From Bacillus yapensis (GTDB lineage Bacteria; Bacillota; Bacilli; Bacillales; Cytobacillaceae), in NCBI RefSeq assembly GCF_005280205.1, contig NZ_SUND01000018.1, forward strand, positions 41,442 through 105,441: a stretch of 64,000 bases of DNA, given 5' to 3'. Made by a program: the position numbers and the translations under genes. Of this stretch, positions 20,358 through 30,847 are shown piece by piece; position 1 is the first letter of the stretch, and each line of letters begins with the position of its first letter. The notes below the pieces were generated by a model. It was not told where the DNA came from. It worked only from the letters and a program-made list of their open reading frames with translations, and searched no databases.

Positions 20358-21710
20358 ATGGGGTTTATGGCTGGCTTTGAAAGAGGAATGGAAAAAGTTC
20401 TTGTTCCTATCGCAGCAAAATTAAATTCACAAAGACATGTTGTTGCCATTCGTGATGCATTCATTTTAGCATTTCCAATCACGATGGCGGGTTCATTAGT
20501 TTTACTATTAAACTTTGCGATTTTAGCACCAGATGGTTTCCTTGCAAAAATATTATTCTTGCATAAACTGTTTCCTAATTTAGCTGATTATCAACAAGTA
20601 TTTACTCCAGTTCTAAATGGTTCGACAAATATTCTCTCGATGTTTATCGTGTTCCTGATTGCCAGGAATATAGCCATTGCATTAAAAGCGGATGAATTAT
20701 TGAGTGGGATTACCGGTCTATCTACTTTCTTTATTATCTATCCTCAATATTTAAACGTGGAAGGTGCAAACTATCTTTCTACACAATGGGTAGGGGCACA
20801 AGGTTTATTCGTTGCAATTATCGTCGGTTTATTAGTTGGAGAGCTCTTTAGTAGACTATCCAAATCTGAAAAACTTCAGGTTAAGATGCCTCCATCTGTA
20901 CCGCCAGCAGTTGCAAGAACATTTAAGGTATTATTCCCGATCATTATCATTACTTTGATTTTTGCGATTGGTAACGCGATCATCAATGCACTCTATGAAG
21001 ATGGTTTGCACCAATTCATTTATACGGTGTTACAGACTCCGTTGAAAAACATAGGTGATAGTGTTATTTCCTTAGTCATTTTAGCCGTTGTTTCAAACTT
21101 ATTATGGATCTTCGGTATCCATGGTCCAAACACAATTGCTGCGATTCGTGAAGGGATGTTTGCTGAAGCAGGTATTGAAAACTTAAACTTTGTTGCAGCG
21201 AATGGTACAGCTTGGGGAGCTCCTTATCCAACAACATGGGCAATCAACGATGCATTTGCCAACTATGGTGGATCAGGGATGACATTAGGTCTTCTTATCG
21301 CGATTTTCCTAGTTTCAAAAAGAAAGGATTACCGAGATATCGGTAAACTATCAATCGCACCAGGTTTATTCAATATCAATGAACCAATCATTTTCGGTTT
21401 GCCGGTTGTATTAAATCCAATCTTGATTATTCCATTTATCTTAGTTCCAGCAATAAACATTATCATTGGATGGACAGCGATTCACTTTGAGTGGATTCCA
21501 CCAATTGCTTATTCTGTACCATGGACAACACCTGGACCAATATTAGCCTTCTTAGGAACAGGTGGTAACTGGTGGGCCTTGATTCTTGGGTTTGTTTGTT
21601 TAGCTGTCTCTACTCTTATCTATATGCCATTTGTTATGGCGGCTAATAAAGCGGCTGCAATTGAATCTGATAATATTACTACTACAAAAAGCTCAGAGCT
21701 AAACGCCTGA
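20358..21710 (+). CDS. PTS lactose/cellobiose-family EIIC permease
   Basis: 450 residues, about ten hydrophobic segments. The N-terminus (MGFMAGFERGMEKVLVPIA) and the NEPIIFGLPVVLNP motif are typical of the chitobiose/cellobiose EIIC fold. It carries out translocation of the disaccharide. With EIIA and EIIB it forms a complete PTS, and the chbG neighbour suggests diacetylchitobiose as one substrate. RBS AAGGAG. Confidence 0.92.
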   Translation: MGFMAGFERGMEKVLVPIAAKLNSQRHVVAIRDAFILAFPITMAGSLVLLLNFAILAPDGFLAKILFLHKLFPNLADYQQVFTPVLNGSTNILSMFIVFLIARNIAIALKADELLSGITGLSTFFIIYPQYLNVEGANYLSTQWVGAQGLFVAIIVGLLVGELFSRLSKSEKLQVKMPPSVPPAVARTFKVLFPIIIITLIFAIGNAIINALYEDGLHQFIYTVLQTPLKNIGDSVISLVILAVVSNLLWIFGIHGPNTIAAIREGMFAEAGIENLNFVAANGTAWGAPYPTTWAINDAFANYGGSGMTLGLLIAIFLVSKRKDYRDIGKLSIAPGLFNINEPIIFGLPVVLNPILIIPFILVPAINIIIGWTAIHFEWIPPIAYSVPWTTPGPILAFLGTGGNWWALILGFVCLAVSTLIYMPFVMAANKAAAIESDNITTTKSSELNA

Positions 21711-21725
21711 AAGGGATGATTTACA

Positions 21726-21959
21726 ATGAATCAACATAGAGTAAACGTTTTTTGTGGGCAAATTAAATTTTTACATGAATTTATCGACAATTTTAGTGAT
21801 GAAACAGTGAGAGTAAATGTTGAGCAATTGAATAAAATCGACATGAACGTCACTGTAGAAACAGAATTATCGGGAGAAGATACGGTCAAGTATTTGAAAG
21901 AACTGTTGAAAAATTCTCCAATGGGAAGTGCTCTGCATTTTTCCGTGAAATTACAATAA
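21726..21959 (+). CDS. Small protein of unknown function in the PTS operon
   Basis: 77 residues, soluble, mixed charge, no membrane segment; it begins MNQHRVNVFCGQIKFLHEFI. It starts 15 bp after EIIC with RBS AAAGGGATG, so it is co-translated with the PTS. I do not recognise the family. It could be an adaptor or regulator of the PTS or of the ROK kinase that follows. Confidence 0.7.
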   Translation: MNQHRVNVFCGQIKFLHEFIDNFSDETVRVNVEQLNKIDMNVTVETELSGEDTVKYLKELLKNSPMGSALHFSVKLQ

Positions 21960-21971
21960 TGATTTTGGAGA

Positions 21972-22000
21972 ATGGGAGTCCTGATTATCAGGCCTCCCAT
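21972..22000 (+). terminator. Intra-operon hairpin, possible weak terminator
   Basis: ATGGGAGTCCTGAT and ATCAGGCCTCCCAT form a strong stem (one mismatch) followed by only CCTTGTT. It may attenuate the kinase and hydrolase genes or stabilise the upstream mRNA end. Confidence 0.45.
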
Positions 22001-22044
22001 CCTTGTTAAAGCATCTCTATCAATTGTTTGAGAGGGAGAATCGT

Positions 22045-24385
<2,341 letters not shown>

Positions 24386-24418
24386 TACCTATTTTAAAAT
24401 ATCGAGGAGGCGTTCGTA

Positions 24419-25750
24419 ATGGGATTAAAAATTGCAACGATTGGCGGAGGTTCAAGCTATACTCCAGAGTTGATTGAAGGATTTATTAAGCGGTATGAGG
24501 AATTGCCAGTATCGGAAATTTGGCTTGTCGATGTTGAGGCAGGAAAAGAAAAGCTAGAAATTGTCGGGAATCTTGCGAAACGGATGGTTGAAAAAGCAGG
24601 TCTTCCAATTGAGGTTCATTTAACATTAGATCGAAGAGAAGCGTTAAAGGATGCTGATTTTGTCACAACCCAATTCCGTGTTGGGTTGCTCGATGCTCGT
24701 GCAAAAGATGAAAGCATTCCTTTGAAATATGGTGTATTAGGTCAGGAGACAAATGGCCCAGGTGGATTATTTAAAGGTTTGAGAACCATTCCGGTGATTC
24801 TAGATATTTGTAAAGACATGGAGGAACTGTGCCCGGATGCTTGGCTCATTAACTTTGCGAATCCTGCTGGTATGATAACTGAAGCGGTGCTGCGCTATTC
24901 CAATATCAAAAAAGTAGTTGGGCTATGCAATGTACCAATTGGAATGGAAATGGCTGTTGCTCATTTATTAGAAGTTGAACATTCTCGCATTCGCATTGAT
25001 TTTGCAGGACTAAATCATATGGTCTACGGTTTAGAAGTGTACTTAGATGGCAAGAGCGTGAAGGACAAAGTCATTAAAATGGTGACAGAGCTTGATGATA
25101 GTAGCTTTGTTAAAAACATTCAAGGTATTGCATGGGAACCGGCATTTTTGAAAGCATTAAATGCAATTCCATGTCCTTACCATAATTACTATTATAAAAC
25201 ACGAGAAATGTTTGAAAAGACGAAGCATGATGCGGAAACAAAAGGTACTCGTGCAGAAGTAGTAAAGGCATTAGAGAAGGATTTATTCGAGCTTTACAAA
25301 GATCCAGAACTTGATATTAAGCCTCCACAATTAGAAAAAAGGGGAGGGGCTTACTACTCTGATGCTGCTGTCCGCTTAATCTCAAGTATTCATAATGATA
25401 AGCGAGATATCCAACCGGTAAATACCATCAATAATGGGGCTATTGCAAGCATTCCAAATGACTCAGCTGTTGAAATTAGTTGTGTCATTACAAAAGAAGG
25501 TCCAAAACCGATTGCGATTGGAGACCTGCCTGTAGCTGTAAGAGGACTGGTGCAGCAAATCAAATCATTTGAACGTGTAGCAGCAGAAGCAGCTGTTACT
25601 GGTGACTATGATTTAGCTGTATTAGCACTAACGATTAATCCATTGGTGGCTTCTGATAAATTGGCAAAAGAAATTGTCGATGAAATGATGGAAGCCCACA
25701 AGGAATATTTGCCTCAGTTTTTTAAAGGTGAGTTAGTGCAAGGAAACTAA
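24419..25750 (+). CDS. licH: 6-phospho-beta-glucosidase, GH4 family
   Basis: 443 residues. N-terminal NAD loop TIGGGSSYTPE, NFANPAGMI, the metal cysteine motif GLCNVPIG and GLNHMVYG, as in CelF/LicH. These enzymes need NAD+ and Mn2+ and open phosphorylated cellobiose or chitobiose by a redox-assisted elimination. It is last in the operon, after a GH1 enzyme of different mechanism, so the cluster can process several phospho-disaccharides. RBS GAGGAGG. Confidence 0.9.
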   Translation: MGLKIATIGGGSSYTPELIEGFIKRYEELPVSEIWLVDVEAGKEKLEIVGNLAKRMVEKAGLPIEVHLTLDRREALKDADFVTTQFRVGLLDARAKDESIPLKYGVLGQETNGPGGLFKGLRTIPVILDICKDMEELCPDAWLINFANPAGMITEAVLRYSNIKKVVGLCNVPIGMEMAVAHLLEVEHSRIRIDFAGLNHMVYGLEVYLDGKSVKDKVIKMVTELDDSSFVKNIQGIAWEPAFLKALNAIPCPYHNYYYKTREMFEKTKHDAETKGTRAEVVKALEKDLFELYKDPELDIKPPQLEKRGGAYYSDAAVRLISSIHNDKRDIQPVNTINNGAIASIPNDSAVEISCVITKEGPKPIAIGDLPVAVRGLVQQIKSFERVAAEAAVTGDYDLAVLALTINPLVASDKLAKEIVDEMMEAHKEYLPQFFKGELVQGN

Positions 25751-25762
25751 AGTTTTTTGGAG

Positions 25763-25808
25763 GAGCTGTCCCAGTGGCGTTTTAGCTACGCACTAGGATA
25801 GCTTTTTG
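25763..25808 (+). terminator. Rho-independent terminator of the beta-glucoside operon
   Basis: AGCTGTCCCAGTG.CG pairs with CGCACTAGGATAGCT and is followed by TTTTTG. A close relative of this hairpin is at 33756-33802. Confidence 0.8.
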
Positions 25809-25921
25809 TTTTTATATGAGGAATTTTGTATCTATGAAAATCTTTCGGAACCCCTACAAGTAATGTTACTTTAGAGATTGCTGATTTTATGAATTTTGTC
25901 CGATTTTTCACAAAAAACACC

Positions 25922-26655
25922 CGAAAACCTATCTTACGAAAACAACGCAAAAAATTAACTTTGGAGTTGAACGAGCCAGGCCATAAGCGACGTGGAGAAT
26001 TAGATCAAACGTTTGATTGGCAGGTTACTTTTTGCTTTCCTACAATAATAAGACGAATTCGAAGGAATTTTACCTCAAATTCGCTATTATTCCTATCTCA
26101 CGAAAACAACTCGAAAAATCAACTTTGGAGTTGAACACGCCAGCCCATAAGTGACGTGGTAAATTAGATCAAACGTTTGATTGACGGGTGATTTTTTGCT
26201 TTTTTGCTATAAGGAAACGGCTAAAACAGCTAGTTTTGGTCATTTTTCCCCTGGTTGCTATCTTACGAAAGTAACGCAAAAAATTAACTTTGAAGTTGAA
26301 CGAGCCAGCCCATAAGCGACGTGGCAAATTAGATCAAACGTTTGATTGGCAGGTCAGTTTTTGCTTTCTTGCTATAACAAGACTAAAAAATCGTCCTTTT
26401 TTGCCGAGATCCTATCTTGCCAAAACAATTCGAAAAATTAACTTTTGAGTTGAAAGCGCTAGCCCATAGGTGACGTGGCAAATTAGATCAAACGTTTGAT
26501 TGGCAGGTCAGTTTTTGCTTTCTTGCTATAACAAGACTAAAAAATCGTCCTATTTAGCCTAGATTTTATCTCGCAAAAACAATCGAAAAAATTAACTTTT
26601 GAGTTGAGCGAGCAAGCCCATAAGTGGCGTAGTAAATTAGATCAAACGTTTGATT
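25922..26655. repeat. Five 154-165 bp repeats, each with a 14-bp perfect palindrome
   Basis: The palindrome ATCAAACGTTTGAT occurs at 26004, 26168, 26333, 26487 and 26641 (steps 164, 165, 154, 154). Each copy has the same order: CTATCT(T/C)(A/G)C.., AAAATTAACTTTGGAGTTGA-type inverted repeat, GCCAGCCCATAAG..ACGTGG, AATTAGATCAAACGTTTGATT, then TTTTTGCTTT. Spacers differ between early copies, but copies 3 and 4 share theirs almost exactly, so recent duplication occurred. No convincing coding sequence. It fills the space between the GH4 gene and a small ORF. Confidence 0.88.
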
Positions 26656-26832
26656 GACGTCCCTATTTAACCTTTACTAATATAATTCGGTTCCGAATAA
26701 GGGTTCTGAAGGGTTCGAAGGGGAATGTACAATATCACTTGAATGGACTTATACTGAGTGACACGAGATATACCTTTTGAAACTAGAACAGTTCCTTGGT
26801 ATGATGAAGAAAACACATCGGTGGTGAATCAC

Positions 26833-27030
26833 ATGGATAGTAAAGACTCGCAAGTTAAAAAGCCAACTTTAGAGGAACTATTAAAAAGGATAACACCTGA
26901 GAATCGTCATGCTGAGATAGATTTTGGCGAGCTGGCCGGAAAAGAACTAGACCCTGACTTTATAAAAGGGATCGAAAGTTTAATAGAAAAATATGATACT
27001 ACATTAGCGAAACTTGCTAAGCGAAAATAA
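26833..27030 (+). CDS. Small protein resembling the C-terminal tail of MazE antitoxins
   Basis: 65 residues. The segment PTLEELLKRITPENRHAEIDFG resembles the toxin-binding tail of MazE/PemI antitoxins, but there is no AbrB-type DNA-binding half before it, and no MazF-like gene follows. The frame is open back to a GTG at 26758 (90 residues). ATG 26833 has a GGTGGTG element 6 bp upstream, so I prefer it. It could be an antitoxin remnant, a solitary antitoxin or an unrelated small protein. A terminator follows. Confidence 0.5.
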   Translation: MDSKDSQVKKPTLEELLKRITPENRHAEIDFGELAGKELDPDFIKGIESLIEKYDTTLAKLAKRK

Positions 27031-27048
27031 ATAATAACTGAAATATCC

Positions 27049-27096
27049 AAAGAAGCTTTCACCAAGTCTATGAACTTATTGGAGGCTTCTTTTTTA
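27049..27096 (+). terminator. Rho-independent terminator
   Basis: AAGAAGCTTTCACCAA pairs with TTGGAGGCTTCTT and is followed by a T run. Confidence 0.75.
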
Positions 27097-27192
27097 ATTT
27101 ATTCATAGTAGTATCAATGGAACATATTGGTAAATAATGTTACAATTGTAAAGAGAAATAAGCTTTTTACATAAAAAGGGGGAAGTAAAAAT

Positions 27193-27540
27193 ATGTATAT
27201 GGTGCAAACTTTACCAACTGTTTATGTGGATAATAATACTGGAATGACGTTAGCGAATATTACAATAACATTCGATGGATCCGAGGCTAAAGAACCTACT
27301 TTTAAAAAAATAAAGAGTGGGGAAAGAGTTAGTATGGCTTTATATAATAAATTCGTAGGTAAAAGAGACGTGTATATGAAATATTATAATGAAAAATTAA
27401 GAATTACAGAAAGACAAGTTATTTTTGAAGGGTTGGATAGCACGTTCTTAGGAACAATGGGGACGATTCTGGTCGAGGTAAAGTCCAAACAAAAAGACGG
27501 CAGATTTTTACTAGATATCACAAAGAATTTTACTCTTTGA
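27193..27540 (+). CDS. Hypothetical protein, 115 residues
   Basis: Soluble, beta-rich looking protein with no signal peptide, beginning MYMVQTLPTVYVDNNTGMTL. It has a strong RBS (AAGGGGGAAG) and an AT-rich promoter region upstream. I do not recognise the family. The repeated short beta-strand-like stretches (ITITFDGSE, ILVEVKS) suggest a small beta-sandwich. It lies next to spore-related genes but carries no clear SigK promoter of its own. Confidence 0.65.
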   Translation: MYMVQTLPTVYVDNNTGMTLANITITFDGSEAKEPTFKKIKSGERVSMALYNKFVGKRDVYMKYYNEKLRITERQVIFEGLDSTFLGTMGTILVEVKSKQKDGRFLLDITKNFTL

Positions 27541-27639
27541 AAACAGGATTTTCCATTCCAATGTTATAGGAACAGGTGCTTTAGTACAGGTAAAGCGTGA
27601 GGATAGATAATCGGAGAAAACAAGAAAAATAACAGGGGT

Positions 27640-27678
27640 ACATTGGATTTGCTAAATGCATAGAATAATTTAGCAAAT
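27640..27678 (+). promoter_or_regulatory. SigK-type promoter within an inverted repeat, before the cupin gene
   Basis: AC at 27640-27641, 17 bp, then CATAGAATA at 27659-27667, which fits the mother-cell SigK pattern AC-N16/17-CATANNNTA. The -10 lies inside an 11-bp inverted repeat, ATTTGCTAAAT (27647-27657) and ATTTAGCAAAT (27668-27678), which could be an operator. Confidence 0.5.
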
Positions 27679-27697
27679 TTAGGAAGGTGTTGAAGTA

Positions 27698-28240
27698 ATG
27701 TATCAGTCTCCTAAAATGTACCCTCAATATCCTTATTACTCGTATATCCCCATGTATCCTTACGGAAGTCATACCTATTATGGGCCAAATGAAAATCGAC
27801 AGCTAACGCCAAGAAGAATTGAGTTAAAAGATTATGGACCTTATCCATATGTAGTGGATATAGAAGAAGCTACGAAACAAAATACTACTTATCGTACCGC
27901 TTTATGGACAGGAAACCATTTGCAGGTGACATTAATGAGTATTCGGCCCGGTGAGGATATCGGGTTAGAAATTCACCCAGACACGGACCAATTTTTACGT
28001 GTGGAACAAGGCGATGGTGTTGTACAAATGGGGAATAGAAGAAATAATCTAACCTTTGCTACTCGAGTTCATGAAGACTCCGCCATTATGATCCCAGCGG
28101 GCACTTGGCACAATGTAACGAATACAGGGAGAATGCCATTGAGGCTTTACTCCATTTATGCTCCTCCCCATCATCCATTTGGTACCGTTCATAAAACGAA
28201 AAAAGACGCTTTAGCAGCAGAACGAAGCTATCGATGGTGA
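27698..28240 (+). CDS. Cupin-domain protein, probably spore-associated
   Basis: 180 residues. The N-terminal ~35 residues are rich in Y, P, M and S (for example MYPQYPYYSYIPMYPYG), as in spore surface proteins. A single cupin barrel follows: motif 1 reads GLEIHPDTDQFLRVEQG (HxD in place of HxH) and motif 2 reads PAGTWHNVTNTG. The metal ligands are thus incomplete by the classical motif, though this HPDTDQF form is common in small Bacillus cupins. The SigK-type promoter and the neighbouring coat gene support a role in the spore coat or crust. Enzymatic function unknown. Confidence 0.78.
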   Translation: MYQSPKMYPQYPYYSYIPMYPYGSHTYYGPNENRQLTPRRIELKDYGPYPYVVDIEEATKQNTTYRTALWTGNHLQVTLMSIRPGEDIGLEIHPDTDQFLRVEQGDGVVQMGNRRNNLTFATRVHEDSAIMIPAGTWHNVTNTGRMPLRLYSIYAPPHHPFGTVHKTKKDALAAERSYRW

Positions 28241-28323
28241 TCAAGAAAAACGATAGAAGCATCCTACGGGGTGCTTTTCGTAGTTATGCGATCGTTTTTA
28301 GAGAACTGGTGGCTTGGTCTAGG

Positions 28324-28366
28324 ACAAGCAATCCCCTCTTGCGTAAAATATATTATCTCGAGATAA
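28324..28366 (+). promoter_or_regulatory. SigK-like promoter and palindrome before the coat gene
   Basis: AC at 28324-28325, 16 bp, then CGTAAAATA at 28342-28350, one mismatch from CATANNNTA. It is followed by the perfect palindrome TTATCTCGAGATAA at 28353-28366, just before the ribosome binding site. Confidence 0.4.
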
Positions 28367-28379
28367 GGGGGTGAACCAA

Positions 28380-28856
28380 ATGGGATATAGAAATAACAAT
28401 AACAATGTAATGGGAGCAAGCTATAACAAAGGTAACGGTGACGTAATGGGAGCAGGTTATAACAAGGGGTATAACAACAACGTCATGGGCGAGAGCGATA
28501 ACCACGACTATAACAATGTCATGGGCGCAAGAAATTCCAAGCGATCTGGAAACAACAATGTAATGGGAGCAAGCGACAATAATAGAGGCCGTTGCTGCGA
28601 TCATGATCGAGTAGAAGAAATTGTAAGTCCGACTCGACAAATCGTCAATACAAGAACAAAAACACGCACAGTCCGACGCATCCACCCAGTCGAAGTGATT
28701 AATGTAAACAGAACCGTGGTTAGAAATGAAAACTTCTTTCCAGTGACACAAAGGACCGTAAATGAAACAGTCGAAGAAAATTTTGATTGCGGTAGTGATT
28801 TGAACAATCCAAACTGTCGAAGAAATGGCGGCGGAGGAGGGCTCTTCAGTCTATAA
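28380..28856 (+). CDS. CotD-like spore coat protein with VMGA repeats
   Basis: 158 residues. The first half is Asn/Gly/Tyr-rich with five VMG(A/E) repeats separated by 9-14 residues (NNNVMGAS, GDVMGAG, NNNVMGES, NNVMGAR, NNNVMGAS). The second half has a CC pair and the CotD-family pattern: SPTRQIV, IHPVEVINVNR and NFFPVTQ. It ends with cysteines and a glycine run. CotD-type proteins are inner spore coat components made in the mother cell. ATG 28380 is chosen, with GGGGGTG 6 bp upstream; the GTG at 28371 lies inside that site. Confidence 0.78.
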   Translation: MGYRNNNNNVMGASYNKGNGDVMGAGYNKGYNNNVMGESDNHDYNNVMGARNSKRSGNNNVMGASDNNRGRCCDHDRVEEIVSPTRQIVNTRTKTRTVRRIHPVEVINVNRTVVRNENFFPVTQRTVNETVEENFDCGSDLNNPNCRRNGGGGGLFSL

Positions 28857-28938
28857 CTGTGGGTTAAGTGAAGAGAATTTTTCTCCTAATGTCGAAAAAG
28901 GCTAGTCCACAACCCTTCCATTCCTGTTATATTAAATT

Positions 28939-28969
28939 GGGTCTCTGATCAGTAAGGAGACCTTTTTTT
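28939..28969 (+). terminator. Rho-independent terminator after coat gene
   Basis: GGTCTC / GAGACC stem with an 11-nt loop followed by seven T. Confidence 0.75.
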
Positions 28970-29090
28970 CATTTTTTGCTTTATGTGTTCATATACATAT
29001 AATGTAAAAATGTTAAATTCAACACACACCTTTTTTCAATTAAAACTAAATAATTGATCTGATATGAGTCTACCGTACTGACAATCATAG

Positions 29091-29125
29091 GCCTTGCTCT
29101 GCTTTTTAAGCGTGCAGGGCTTTTT
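29091..29125 (+). terminator. Terminator-like hairpin in the 440-bp gap before the Ldh_2 gene
   Basis: GCCTTGC / GCAGGGC stem followed by TTTTT. The rest of 28970-29296 is AT-rich with no open frame I trust. The promoter of the oxidoreductase/TctBAC unit should lie between 29130 and 29290. Confidence 0.5.
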
Positions 29126-29296
29126 GCTTCAATTGAATTTGGAAGCCTCATTATAGAAGCAAAAATGATCATCAAGTAAAGGATTTTCCCCTCTAACAAA
29201 CGAATATACGTAAACAGAGATAGTGGAATAGAAATCCAAAATGGGCATAGCATTTGTAAGTAAGACGGTAAATTTTATACCAGTATAGAAAAGGCA

Positions 29297-30352
29297 GTGG
29301 TGATAGTGGGAATATATGATGCACAACATTTAAAATCATTTATCGTCAAAGTGTTAACAAAGCAAAAGGTAAACGAAGAAGACGCAGCGGTTGTAGCCGA
29401 TGCGTTGGTCAGAGCTGACTTGGAGGGGGTTGGCAGTCATGGCATTAGCCGATTACCGGTCTATTCAAAACGAATTAAAGAAGGACGTTTCAATGCGAAC
29501 CCAACGATTGCCATTGAGAAAAAAGGGTCATCTGTATTAACTGTGGATGGAGATAGTGGCCTTGGTCAGGTTGTAGCTTATCGCGCTTTACAGGAAGGGA
29601 TTCCCATTGCGAAAGAAACGGGTGTTGCCGCCATTGGGATCCGAAATAGCAATCACTTTGGCGCTGCCTCCTATTATTGTCAAATAGCTTGTCAGGAGAA
29701 TATGGCCATCATTGCCACGACGAATGCTCCGCCTGCAATTCCACCATGGGGAGGTAAAACAGCATTTTTGGGCACGAATCCCATCGCTTTTGGTTTTCCT
29801 GTAACTGGTCAGCCTGATGTCATCATTGATATGTCCGCGAGTATCGTGGCAAAAGGGAAAATTATTTCTGCAGCGAGAGAAGGCATCTCGATTCCAAGTG
29901 ACTGGGCAATCGGTCCGGATGGTGAACCTACGAATGATCCGAAGATAGCTTTAGAAGGAGCGGTCCTTCCTACGGGCGGTGTTAAAGGCTATGGGTTGGC
30001 CCTAGCAGTAGAGATTCTTTCTGGCATTTTAACAGGAGCTGCTTTTGGTCCCCATATTAAAAGTATGTACGAGGAGGAGACATTGGATCCAGCGAATATT
30101 GGTCACTTCTTTTTATTAATCGATATTGAAAAATTTCTGCCGATGGAAGTTTTTTCAGGTGTGTTAAAAACGATGCTATCCGAAATCAAGGATAGCCCGA
30201 AAATACAAGGCGTAGAATCAATTCTTTATCCAGGGGAGAGGAGAGCCAAGTCGTACCAAGAGAAAGCAGTAACAGGTATCTCATTATCCACAGAAGTAGA
30301 GCAGGAATTACAGATTCTAGCTAGACAACTTGAATTGGCATTCCCTGGCTAA
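29297..30352 (+). CDS. Malate/lactate dehydrogenase-type (Ldh_2) oxidoreductase
   Basis: 351 residues, the family's normal size. Family markers: RADLEGVGSHGISRLP, NSNHFGAASYY, PFGTNPIAFG-type loop (here FLGTNPIAFGFP) and GGVKGYGLAL. The family covers NAD(P)-dependent oxidation of 2-hydroxy acids: malate, lactate, ureidoglycolate, sulfolactate (ComC). It is followed after 27 bp by a full TctB-TctA-TctC transporter, so the imported acid is probably its substrate. The start is uncertain: several in-frame GTG codons (29297, 29300, 29306) lie near AAAAGG. Confidence 0.85.
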   Translation: MVIVGIYDAQHLKSFIVKVLTKQKVNEEDAAVVADALVRADLEGVGSHGISRLPVYSKRIKEGRFNANPTIAIEKKGSSVLTVDGDSGLGQVVAYRALQEGIPIAKETGVAAIGIRNSNHFGAASYYCQIACQENMAIIATTNAPPAIPPWGGKTAFLGTNPIAFGFPVTGQPDVIIDMSASIVAKGKIISAAREGISIPSDWAIGPDGEPTNDPKIALEGAVLPTGGVKGYGLALAVEILSGILTGAAFGPHIKSMYEEETLDPANIGHFFLLIDIEKFLPMEVFSGVLKTMLSEIKDSPKIQGVESILYPGERRAKSYQEKAVTGISLSTEVEQELQILARQLELAFPG

Positions 30353-30379
30353 ACGAGCATTAAGAAAGGAGAGCTCTGA

Positions 30380-30829
30380 ATGGGCACGAAATTTCTTTCT
30401 CCTGACCGTATCGGTGCGTTTGTAGCGATTATTTTAGGTGGATTGTCCATTTTTGAAGCGATTAGACTGTATCCTTATGGCAATAACCTTTTGACTGGAG
30501 ATCACACGTTTCCGGGAATAATTGGTGTCCTATTGATCCTTGCGGGAGGCATGCTTTTATTCGAGCGAAAAAAGAATGAAGTCGTCCTCCCGAAAGGTAG
30601 AAAAGCCTTTATGATGGTCGCCTCGATTGGGAGTCTCTTAATCTATAGCCTTTTAATTAAATATATCGGTTATTTTTTCAGTACCGTCCTTACATTTCTC
30701 TTCTTAATAAAAATTATCGGAAGCTATCGCTGGATTTTTTCTATCGTGATAGCGACCATCCTCACAACAGCTCTTTATCTACTATTCATCGTCCTGCTGA
30801 AAACACCGTTTCCCAGTCTACTATTATAA
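30380..30829 (+). CDS. tctB: Tripartite tricarboxylate transporter, small membrane subunit TctB
   Basis: 149 residues with four hydrophobic segments (about 12-30, 44-62, 75-100, 108-145). The size, topology and position directly upstream of TctA fit TctB, whose sequence is poorly conserved. It pairs with TctA in the membrane. RBS GAAAGGAGAG. Confidence 0.85.
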   Translation: MGTKFLSPDRIGAFVAIILGGLSIFEAIRLYPYGNNLLTGDHTFPGIIGVLLILAGGMLLFERKKNEVVLPKGRKAFMMVASIGSLLIYSLLIKYIGYFFSTVLTFLFLIKIIGSYRWIFSIVIATILTTALYLLFIVLLKTPFPSLLL

Positions 30830-30847
30830 AAAGGGGGAAGCAAACAA

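Noticed and set aside
25889..26134. 81-residue plus-strand ORF in the repeat region
   Set aside because: It runs through repeat units, has no good ribosome binding site and its sequence only reflects the repeated DNA.
26833..27030. Complete MazEF toxin-antitoxin module
   Set aside because: No AbrB-type N-terminus in the small protein and no MazF-like gene nearby; only a tail-like similarity remains.
28353..28751. 132-residue minus-strand ORF antisense to the coat gene
   Set aside because: It mirrors the VMGA/Asn repeats on the other strand; the plus-strand frame has the ribosome binding site, promoter and family match.
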